A stretch of DNA of 64,000 nucleotides from Bufo bufo (Eukaryota > Chordata > Amphibia > Anura > Bufonidae), in the NCBI RefSeq assembly GCF_905171765.1, contig NC_053391.1:192582559-192646558 (forward strand). Direction: 5' to 3'. Below are positions 55,830 through 64,000 of the stretch, in pieces. Every line of letters begins with the position of its first letter. The stretch's first letter is position 1. A program made the position numbers and the translations under genes. Below the pieces are notes generated by a model that had not been told where the DNA came from, did not search any database, and saw nothing but the letters and a program-made list of their open reading frames with translations.

Positions 55830-56745
55830 AGCCTACATTTTTTTTATTTTAGGCCACAGGAGTAAAGGCCCCAAACATTCATCAGACAGAAAACATCATT
55901 TGATTATGTGGCTGGAGGTATATTAGACAGTCACTGAATATCGATTTTACTGCAGGCCATTGGAGTACAGGCGCCAAACATTAGGCATTCACCGTACAGA
56001 AAACATCAAGTGATTATGTGACTGGAGGTATATTAGACGGTCATTGGATAACAATTTTACTGCAGGCCAGTGGACTACAGGCCCCAAAAATTATTCATTC
56101 ACAGTACAGAAAAGAACAATTGATAATGTGGCTGGAGGTACATTAGGCGGTCACCATATTACAATTTTACTGTTGGCCAGTTAGATTACAGGCCCCAAAA
56201 ATTATTCATTCACCGTACAAAAAAGATCAAGTGATTATGTAGCTGGAGGTATATTAGACGGTCAATGGATATCAATTTTACTACAGGCCAGTGGACTACA
56301 GGCCCCAAATATTATTCATTCACCGGACAGAAAAGAACAAGTGATTATGTGGCTGGAGGTATATTAGATGGTCATTGGATATCAATTTTACTTCCGGCCA
56401 GTGGAGAACAGGCCCCAAAAATAATTCATTCACCATACAGAAAAGAACAAGTGATTATGTGGCTGGAGGTATATTAGACAGTCACTAAATATCGATTTTA
56501 CTGCAGGCCATTGGAGTACAGGCGCCAAACATTAGGCATTCACCGTACAGAAAACATCAAGTGATTATGTGACTGGAGGTATATTAGACGGTCATTGGAT
56601 AACAATTTTACTTCAGGCCAGTGGAGTACAGGCCCCAAAAATTATTCATTCAACGTACAGAATAGAACAAGCGATTATGTTGCTGGAGGTATATTAGATG
56701 GTCATTGGATGTAAATTTTACTGAAGGCCAGTACAAATACATGTC
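55830..56745. repeat. Tandem array, 110-bp unit, eight copies
   Basis: The block ctggaggtatattag recurs at 55912, 56022, 56132, 56243, 56353, 56463, 56573 and 56683, a regular 110-111-bp spacing. Each unit also has caggccccaaa and attcaccgtacagaa. Lies in the 3' region of hAT C. Confidence 0.92.
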
Positions 56746-57007
56746 AAATACATATGTTTAAAAGAAATAAAAATATAAAATTGGATTAAAAACATGGCTA
56801 ACGAAATCCCCCCTCTTTAAAAAACAAAACAAATGACAATAGTTGAAACACGTGGTTGTCACAGGATTTGAATTCCTCCGTGGCCCCAAACATTAGGAAT
56901 TCACCGGACAGAAAAGGCCTTTTATGCTGCTGTATTTACATAAGACAGGGACCATTATTTATTCTGGGTGGTGGCGGATATGTGTGGGCTGGCATTAGGA
57001 AATTCAA

Positions 57008-60000
57008 TTAAACGTGGTCGTCACAGGTGTTGAATTCCTCCGAGATCCATACCTCATTCATTTTTAGAAATGTGAGGTAGTCCACACTGTCGTGAGCTAG
57101 GCAAGTGCGCTTATCGGTCACGATCCCCCCTGCTGCGCTGAATGTCCTTTCAGACAGGAAACTCGATGAGCGGCAAGCCAAGAGTTCCATAGCAAATTGT
57201 GCCAGCTCTGGCCACAGGTCAAGCCTGCACACCCAGTAATCAAGGGCTTCTCAGGGCGTCCACATCGGCCGTTAACCCGATGTAGTCAGACACCGGTCGG
57301 TCTAGGCATTCCCTGAGGCTGATCTGGAGGGTGACTCTCGATGGGTTGGCTGCAAAAATTATTTCATATCCGAAGTGACCAACACATCTTCAAACCGCCC
57401 TCTTCTTGCATACCCTGTAGGATTGGTACTCGCAACTGTTTCTCTGGGGGTGGAAATTGCCCTGCCAGCGCCCCCACAACAGCAGAATGCAGCATCTCTC
57501 GCACAAAGGCCTGGAAATGCTGCATTCTGACAGCCCTCTGTGATGCTGGTAACATGTCCACTATTTTGTGTTTGTACTGGGGGTCTAAGTACGTTGCCAC
57601 CCAGTACTGGTCATTTCCCTTTATGCTTTTTATACGGGGGTCCCTCTTCGAACATTGGAGCATAAAGGACCCCATTTGCACTAAATTGGAAGTGGTGGAG
57701 CGGCCTGGCTCCTGCTCATCGCCCAGGAGAATGTCGTCTTCGGTCTCCTCCACCCAGCCACAGACAACACCAGGGATCCCAGAAAAGTTTAAAGCCTGCT
57801 CTTCTTGCTCCTCCTCCTCCCCCCCAGGCACCATCCTCCTCTGACTCCTCTTCAGACTCCTGCTGACTTGTCTCAGATGGAGTAGCTCCCCCTGGGAATT
57901 CATTCAGCATTGCGACTTCCTCATCTTCCTACTCCTGCTCCTCGACAGCTTGATCAATGACACGACGCAATGCATGCTCCAGAAAGAAGGCGTAAGGGCG
58001 TAAGGTACAATATCACTGATGGCGCCATAGCTGCGACTGACAAGTTTGGTGATCTCATCAAATGGCCGCAGAAGTCTGCCGTCATGGCACCTAACAGGTA
58101 GAATTTAGCGTAGGAACCCGTCTAACAGAGATCGCCTTGACGCTCAGCAGACGGGCTCAAATAATTTTGTACAAAACGATTTGCCAAGTATCTCGCACTT
58201 ATAGTGTAGCACTTGTTATTATTATGCAATTTTGTACTCTATATTGCAGTTTATTGTCGCATTGCATGTTTCTGTCTTTTAATGTTGTTCCCTGCCATAG
58301 CAATGAGCTACTGCGGTTTGGTATGTGCTGACTGACCCCCTTTTTTGGCTTTTCTTTGCAGTTTGTACTGGAGGTGTGGCTGCCTCCTCAGTCATGCACT
58401 CCTGACCATCCTGTCTGCCCTATAGGCTGATTTTAATTAGTGTTAGTACATAGTCAGGCCTGCTCCCCCTCACTCACTGAAGCCATGGCACCAGGAGTGA
58501 GATAGTTTGTGGACTCTCACTACAATCCTTGGTAGCCGTTTGGCGCCGGTGGTGTCGTGGAGTGGGCCTGCTGTGTAACCTGCACTCCCTGAAGTGTATG
58601 GTAGCCGTCATGGCACCTAACAGGTAGTATTCAATGCAGGTACGTGGAACCTACACTCCCTGAAGTGTATGGTAGCCGTCATGGCACCTAACAGGTAGAA
58701 TTTAGCGTAGGAACCCGTCTAACAGAGATCGCCTTGACGCTCGGCAGACGGGCTCAAATAATTTTGTACAAAACGATTTGCCAAGTATCTCGCACTTATA
58801 GTGTAGCACTTGTTATTATTATGCAATTTTGTACTCTATATTGCAGTTTATTGTCGCATTGCATGTTTCTGTCTTTTAATGTTGTTCCCTGCCATAGCAA
58901 TGTGCTACTGCGGTTTGGTATGTGCTGACTGACCCCCTTTTTTGGCTTTTCTTTGCAGTTTGTACTGGAGGTGTGGCTGCCTCCTCAGTCATGCACTCCT
59001 GACCATCCTGTCTGCCCTATAGGCTGATTTTAATTAGTGTTAGTACATAGTCAGGCCTGCTCCCCCTCACTCACTGAAGCCATGGCACCAGGAGTGAGAT
59101 AGTTTGTGGACTCTCACTACAATCCTTAGTAGCCGTTTGGCGCCGGTGGTGTCGTGGACTGGGCCTGCTGTGTAACCTGCACTCCCTGAAGTGTATGGTA
59201 GCCGTCATGGCACCTAAAAGGTAGTATTCAATGCAGGTACGTGGAACCTACACTCCCTGAAGTGTATGGTAGCCGTCATGGCACCAAACAGGTAGAATTT
59301 AGCGTAGGAACCCGTCTAACAGAGATCGCCTTGACGCTCGGCAGACGGGCTCAAATAATTTTGTACAAAACGATTTGCCAAGTATCTCGCACTTATAGTG
59401 TAGCACTTATTATTATGCAATTTTGTACTCTATATTGCAGTTTATTGTCGCATTGCATGTTTCTGTCTTTTAATGTTGTTCCCTGCCATAGCAATGTGCT
59501 ACTGCGGTTTGGTATGTGCTGACTGACCCCCTTTTTTGGCTTTTCTTTGCAGTTTGTACTGGAGGTGTGGCTGCCTCCTCAGTCATGCACTCCTGACCAT
59601 CCTGTCTGCCCTATAGGCTGATTTTAATTAGTGTTAGTACATAGTCAGGCCTGCTCCCCCTCACTCACTGAAGCCATGGCACCAGGAGTGAGATAGTTTG
59701 TGGACTCTCACTACAATCCTTGGTAGCCGTTTGGCGGTGGTGTCGTGGAGTGGGCCTGCTGTGTAACCTGCACTCCCTGAAGTGTATGGTAGCCGTCATG
59801 GCACCTAACAGGTAGAATTTAGCGTAGGAACCCGTCTAACAGAGATCGCCTTGACGCTCGGCAGACGGGCTCAAATAATTTTGTACAAAACGATTTGCCA
59901 AGTATCTCGCACTTATAGTGTAGCACTTGTTATTATTATGCAATTTTGTACTCTATATTGCAGTTTATTGTCGCATTGCATGTTTCTGTCTTTTAGAAGT

Positions 60001-60290
60001 CTGAATGCGTTGCGCATGAGCAGCCACTGGCGCAGTGAAAAAAAAAACAAGCTCCCCAGAACCTGTTCTGCCGCTGAGTTCGTACTGGTAGTTGTTAACG
60101 GCACGTTTCTGCTGGAGCAGCCTATCAAGCATATACAAGGTGGAGTTCCTGCGTGTCGGGCAGTCACAAATTAGACGTCTGATGGGCAAGTGATGTCGCC
60201 CCTGAACGTCAGCAAGGCGAGCCATGGCCGTGTAAGATCTTCTAAAATGGCCTGAGATTTTCGTGGCCTGCCGCAAGACGTCCTGGACCC
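57008..60290 (-). pseudogene. hAT transposase, family C, broken
   Basis: From 5' to 3' on the minus strand: IRRLICDCPTRRNSTLYMLD near 60120-60180 and up to 60000. Next comes the interruption by the tandem insert, then the 57364-57903 frame with an acidic linker and the core motif YWVATYLDPQYKHKI. Last is the dimerisation domain in 57008-57232 with LWPELAQFAMELLAC, SSFLSERTFSAAGGIV and YLTFLKMNE. The dimerisation piece is well kept, including SERTFSAAG. The N-terminal zinc finger region is missing and frames are broken. Confidence 0.82.
58079..59994. mobile_element. Tandem insert, 597-bp unit, in hAT family C
   Basis: The 9-mer agaagtctg flanks both sides (58070-58078 and 59995-60003), and joining the flanks restores the hAT reading. 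Inside are about 3.3 copies of one unit: tttagcgtagg at 58104, 58701, 59298 and 59818, giving periods of 597, 597 and 520. The last is shortened by a missing block of about 70 bp. Units are nearly identical. No terminal inverted repeats and no convincing ORF; a 64-codon frame per unit (for example 58137-58331) is probably chance. Class unknown to me. Confidence 0.85.
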
Positions 60291-60299
60291 CGGGGTCAG

Positions 60300-60888
60300 A
60301 AATGCTTCAGAACTCATTGGACGGCGCTTCACAGTGCAGATGGACAATGACCCAAAGCATACTGCAAAAGCAACCAAAGAGTTTTTTAAGGGAAAGAAGT
60401 GGAATGTTATGCAATGGCCAAGTCAATCACCTGACCTGAATCCGATTGAGAATGCACTTCACTTGCTGAAGACAAAACTGAAGGGAAAATGCCCCAAGAA
60501 CAAGCAGGAACTGAAGGCAGTTGCAGTAGAGGCCTGGCAGAGCATCACCAGGGATGAAACCCAGCGTCTGGTGATGTCTATGCGTTCCAGACTTCAGGCT
60601 GTAATTGACTGCAAAGGATTTGCAACCAAGTATTAAAAAGTGAAAGTTTGATTTATGATTATTATTCTGTCCCATTACTTTTGGTCCTTAACAAGTGGGA
60701 GGCACATATACAAACTGTTGTAATTCCTACACCGTTCACCTGATTTGGATGTAAATACCCTCAAATTAAAGCTGACAGTCTGCAGTTAAAGCACATCTTG
60801 TTAGTTTCATTTCAAATCCATTCTGGTGGTGTATAGAGCCAAAAATGTTAGAATTGTGTCAATGTCCCAATATTTATGGACCTGACTG
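60300..60888 (+). mobile_element. 3' part of a Tc1-like element
   Basis: Coding sequence is followed by a typical terminal repeat ending ATGGACCTGACTG and TA (60889-60890). The 5' part is missing, replaced by hAT C sequence at about 60300. The family differs from X, Y and Z. Confidence 0.8.
60310..60636 (+). pseudogene. Tc1 transposase, C-terminal third
   Basis: An open frame of about 108 codons begins near ELIGRRFTVQMDNDPKHT, which holds the second catalytic aspartate. It continues to [16 protein letters not shown] with the final acid, 34 residues apart as in classical Tc1, and ends CKGFATKY. It is intact over this length but lacks the DNA-binding region and first aspartate. Confidence 0.88.
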
Positions 60889-60890
60889 TA

Positions 60891-61605
60891 TAAGCCTAGA
60901 GAGATTGTAGTTATTGGAGTAGTTTGGTGTATAAAATATCTTAGTATAAATGTCTCTTGATCTGTATATGACTTTAATATGTTAAATATTATTCCACTAA
61001 TAAGTTGGGTCAAAGCAAATGTGATGTGCAAAAAACTGTCCTGTTTATGGCTGGAAAGACTGCAATCATTAAACCGTGTCTTTTGCCCATGATTTTATAT
61101 ATTCACATGGGATATTGAGGAAGTATCCTACAATGGAACTTATTGATAAAGTTGGGGCCAACATTAAGAAAATATTAAAGGTAGGTTTGGATCTACACCC
61201 TATAGGGCAAAATTTATTTGAGAAAGATTAATAACATTGATTGTAAATTCTGGAAGATCTATTGGGTTAATTATTTAAGGGAGTTTTTCTCTGTTGATTG
61301 ATAGGATTTGAGGAAATGAGGCTGATATACTCACTTCCAGATACTGGTAGATTTTTTTTTTTATTAGCAATTACAGAACATTGTAAAATCTGAAACGATG
61401 AACTTACTGGGCCATTTGTTTTAGTTTTGAAATCCCAATCCAATAAAGGGAATATCTCCTTATATATAGACTTTTACTTAACAGGAAGTTAGAATTTTTT
61501 TTTTTTTATCAATTAGCATTATTTGGGTTCGGCATGTAGCGATATCAATGCAGAATAATTGGGATACCTCAGCTCTCTGTTGTTCATCAACTCTATTACT
61601 CCTCT
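60891..61605. other. Unassigned AT-rich DNA
   Basis: Nothing recognised besides poly-T runs near 61350 and 61498. Confidence 0.4.
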
Positions 61606-61722
61606 AAGGGTACTTTCACACTAGTGGCAGGACGGATCCGACAGGCTGTTCACCCTGTCGGATCCGTCCTGACGCTATTTCGCCGTGCCGCAGGACCGCC
61701 GCTCCGTCCCCATTGACCATCA
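61606..61722. repeat. Left half of a truncated MITE
   Basis: Starts aagggtactttcacactag, like the complement of the end at 1-127, and has a hairpin (ggacggatccgacagg with cctgtcggatccgtcc). The matching right terminus is absent. Confidence 0.55.
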
Positions 61723-62022
61723 ACCTGCCTATTTGACTTGTTACACACAGGCATTTTCAGTGCTCAGTAGAATGGCAAAGACTGAGGACATACTCCCATT
61801 AGTAATGCTCATTTGAGGTTTGCTAAGAAGACTCTTTAAACAGAAACTACAGTTACATTTTACATTTGAAGTTGTGAACAATGCTTCCAACTGTTTCTCT
61901 AGGGGCATGCCATGCTTTGGCTATTTTATTGTATATTTTTGTATAATTTTATCCTGTAAGTCAATGTTCCACCTTTGGAAAGGCCTTGAGACATGACTTA
62001 TAATAATTAAGCCAGCATCTCA

Positions 62023-62067
62023 TCTGCAGACAGCTGTTTCGGGGTGATTGCCCCTCATCAGTGCAGA
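62023..62067 (-). ncRNA. Hammerhead ribozyme, type I, all core bases present
   Basis: Read on the minus strand: stem I strand TCTGCA (62067-62062), core CTGATGA (62061-62055), stem II GGGG with loop CAATCA and CCCC (62054-62041), core GAAA (62040-62037), stem III ACA-GC-TGT, cleavage-site C at 62029, then TGCAGA (62028-62023) closing stem I with six perfect pairs. All invariant core bases are present. The very short stem III is the minimal form found in Penelope-like elements. Self-cleavage after the C is predicted, not shown. Confidence 0.85.
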
Positions 62068-62115
62068 GTACTGGCTTAGCTGGGTGAGAGGATTTTGGGA
62101 ATACAATATCTGTGC

Positions 62116-62160
62116 TCTGCACTGATGAGGGGCAACCACCCTGAAACAGCTATCTGCAGA
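62116..62160 (+). ncRNA. Hammerhead ribozyme copy with stem damage
   Basis: Same layout on the plus strand: TCTGCA, CTGATGA (62122-62128), GGGG-CAACCA-CCCT, GAAAC (62043-type core at 62143-62147), AGC-TATC, TGCAGA (62155-62160). Compared with its inverted partner, stem II has one G-T pair beside the core. Stem III has G to A at 62152, breaking a pair. Core bases remain, but activity should be reduced. Confidence 0.75.
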
Positions 62161-62240
62161 TGAGGTGCTGGCTTAATTATTATCCAAGTCATGTCTCAAA
62201 GCCTTTTAAAAGGTCAAACATTGATTTATAGGATATCTAC

Positions 62241-63210
62241 CTTATATCTGGTAGCAATAGAGGCAGAGCTTATTTGCATACCTTTTTTCCAACAATATCT
62301 AGGTGCACTGACATTAGTAAATGTAGGGTAATGTTCAGAGCCATATGCTGCAAATTCTGCCCAGTCTGCCTTTATTTTGCCTCGAATCTGGTATAAAGGT
62401 GTTGTTTAGGGGTGGACAAAGGTTAGCTGCAGACCACGTTTATCCAATTTTGTGGTTGGTAGAAGTGGAGTTGATGATGAGGTGCAGGACATGACCTGTT
62501 TGAGTGAAGAAAGGAGGCAGTAGAGGAAAGGGAGTAGAACAATGACAGTGATGGCCAGACCATGGATGGGCTGTAATGCCTGGAATGCCGACAGCCACAA
62601 CCACTAGCAGGCAGGACACTGGCATCCAGTTCCCATGGGTACTAGGCTGGGGCTCCATGTGCAGGAGCGCCGGCCAATCTCTGCAAACGCCAGCACCTCC
62701 AATGTGATGACACCATGCGGGTTTGGTGATCCTGGACATCTCACATGACAGCAGGGCGGCCTTATTTAAACAGACAAACTGCTGCAGTTGCCTATGAATA
62801 AGGTCTTCTGGCATTTTGGATTGCTGTGACCTGCTTCAAAATTAGTGCCTGGTTTTCTGAATCTACATCTGCCTGACAATTTGGACCCTGACGTGACTTC
62901 TTGGTATGGACCCGGGTTTGGTATCTTATTGCTCTTGGTTTCTGATTTTGGCTCTTATTGCCTCTCCTGGTTTGACCCGGTCCATTTGTTTCTGATTTCC
63001 ATTGTTCCTGTGTATTTTTCCTGGTGCCCATCTGTCACTTAGTTAGTCATTTTATCCTTCCTCTGGTCCTGCTTATATCCCTGCACTTAGTTAAGTAGGG
63101 ACTGCCGTCCAGTTGCAGACCATTGTTTAGAATGGATTGTGCAAGTAGGTTGGGACAGTGGAATTCGCAGTTCACTGTTCCCTACTGTGACATGGGGCAT
63201 TGAAACCATT
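62241..63210. other. Unassigned intergenic DNA
   Basis: No gene or bounded element recognised. Frames at 62406-62814 and 62845-63042 have no known motifs. Confidence 0.4.
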
Positions 63211-63214
63211 GAAA

Positions 63215-63415
63215 TGAACAATTACACAGCATGACTCACAAGTTGCAATGACCCCAGAATCACAAAAACCGAGCAGTGTTGGACTTTTTGCAATTCTGGG
63301 GTTGCAGTTTCAGAAACTTGCAAGTTGCATTGCGACCCCATTCAGTTCAATGGCTGCATTGGTACTCAGCGATCATTGGTTGCACAACAGGTGTTGCATC
63401 CAAGATTGCTGTGTA
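63215..63415. repeat. Imperfect palindromic repeat
   Basis: cacaagttgcaatgacccca near 63237 is mirrored by ttctggggttgcag near 63294 and by gcaagttgcattgcgacccc near 63320. Probably a decayed MITE; boundaries not fixed. Confidence 0.4.
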
Positions 63416-63467
63416 GCCCCACACAGACATACATAAAAAATCTATAGTCAAAGATGAGGCTTACAAC

Positions 63468-63803
63468 TAGGGATGAGCCAACTTCAAGTTTTGAAGTTCG
63501 AGTTCGGGTATATGCTGAATTGCGTTATGGATTCCATCATAATAGAAGTCTATGGCCAGCATAACGGATCCGTCCAGTTTCCGTTATGCAGGAGAGTCCT
63601 CTCCTGCATAACAGAAACCGGACGGATCCGTTATGCTGACCATAGACTTCTATTATGATGGAATCCATAGAGGAATGTCTCTAAAGGCATTCTGTTATGC
63701 ATACCTTCATGGAATTGCGTTATAGTCCGTGGTAACGGAATCCATAACGCAATTCAGCATATACGGTATCCGAAATTCAAAACTTGAAGTTCGCTCATCC
63801 CTA
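63468..63803. mobile_element. hAT-type MITE with perfect 8-bp duplication
   Basis: cttacaac flanks both sides (63460-63467 and 63804-63811). Termini TAGGGATGAGCCAACTTC and GAAGTTCGCTCATCCCTA are inverted copies, continuing over about 60 bp. The 336-bp body holds a second near-perfect hairpin (about 63525-63670, centre gagagtcctctc). The end resembles TAGAGATGAGCGAA of hAT copies A and B. Confidence 0.92.
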
Positions 63804-63836
63804 CTTACAACTGCTTTTATGTTTTGTGGTTTTGCG

Positions 63837-63840
<4 letters not shown>

Positions 63841-63867
<27 letters not shown>
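63841..63867. repeat. (CA)n microsatellite
   Basis: An uninterrupted CA run of 27 bp. The rest of 63868-64000 shows nothing recognisable. Confidence 0.95.
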
Positions 63868-64000
63868 CATATACAATAGAGGAAGTGGCAGTGCTGCTGT
63901 TGCTAGCTGGCTCAGTAGGCATAGAAATGATCATGTGTTAATGGAATGCCAAGGTCAGGAGGCAGTTGCTGGGCCAAACTAGACCCAATACAGCACTAAC

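Larger units (their letters stand above)
55543..60300 (-). mobile_element. hAT element, family C, truncated
   Basis: The left end is TAGTGATGGACGAACATC with CpG-rich subterminal sequence (gttcgcgaac). Coding remnants on the minus strand are hAT. The 5' part is lost at about 60300, where a Tc1 fragment is joined. It contains a 110-bp array (55830-56745) and a tandem insert (58079-59994). No 8-bp duplication can be tested. Confidence 0.72.
61945..62240. repeat. Inverted repeat carrying two hammerhead motifs
   Basis: Arms of about 120 bp (61945-62067 and 62116-62240) are inverted copies around 48 bp of spacer: gagacatgacttataataat mirrors attattatccaagtcatgtctc. One hammerhead lies at the inner end of each arm, transcribed outward from the centre. 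Such ribozyme-bearing terminal repeats are known from Penelope-like retroelements; no reverse transcriptase is adjacent here. Confidence 0.8.

Noticed and set aside
58137..60174. Four near-identical 64-107-codon frames
   Set aside because: They are one chance frame repeated by the 597-bp tandem unit. A start codon is not constant and no domain is recognised.

Overview
The window is vertebrate nuclear DNA, most likely from an anuran amphibian. It carries one split vertebrate receptor gene, an adenosine A3-type receptor with two coding exons at 36272-36633 and 38428-39049. Around it lies a dense, nested set of transposons: Tc1/mariner, hAT, CR1 LINE, DIRS, LTR elements and many fold-back MITEs. 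I cannot name the species from sequence alone. No prokaryotic features, CRISPR arrays, rRNA or tRNA genes were seen.

Region 1-22574. After three MITE-like pieces (1-1457) comes a 13.2 kb composite, 1729-14969. It is one minus-strand LTR retroelement bounded by a 5-bp duplication (aaact). It has a decayed gag, no visible pol, and two roughly 1.1-1.2 kb AT-rich LTRs. Younger elements have piled into those LTRs: two copies of a non-autonomous Tc1 family (here 'X'), one solo LTR, and three copies of a Tc1/mariner element (here 'Y') with intact 338-codon transposases. The rest, 14975-22574, is mostly unassigned DNA with fold-back elements and one probable LTR near 17 kb.

Region 22575-36017. A hAT element (copy A, plus strand, 22575 to about 32015) is broken by an X element, a solo LTR with a perfect 4-bp duplication, a frameshifted Tc1 element ('Z') and a 5'-truncated CR1. 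A decayed DIRS element (about 32095-34205) follows, interrupted by a large hairpin. A fourth intact Y copy (34461-36017) ends 254 bp before the receptor start codon.

Region 36018-47209. The receptor gene's 1794-bp intron holds three fold-back elements. Downstream is a minus-strand CR1 LINE (about 40048-44612) with endonuclease and reverse transcriptase remnants. It is itself split by a solo LTR, a 499-bp tandem insert with a 15-bp duplication, and a near-perfect TTAA palindrome. Minisatellites follow.

Region 47210-64000. A hAT element complete to both ends (copy B, minus strand, 47210-55057) is flanked by perfect 8-bp duplications (gtcatcag). It carries a 12-unit array of about 150 bp and a solo LTR. 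A second hAT family (C) spans about 55543-60300, contains a 110-bp array, and is interrupted by a 597-bp tandem repeat. The right end holds a Tc1 fragment, an inverted repeat carrying two hammerhead ribozyme motifs (62023-62067 minus, 62116-62160 plus), and a complete hAT MITE (63468-63803).

Most promising leads: the four intact Y transposons with DD37E catalytic spacing and a double-site terminal architecture; the paired hammerhead ribozymes; and the 597-bp tandem insert of unknown class. All calls come from reading the sequence by eye, without database searches.
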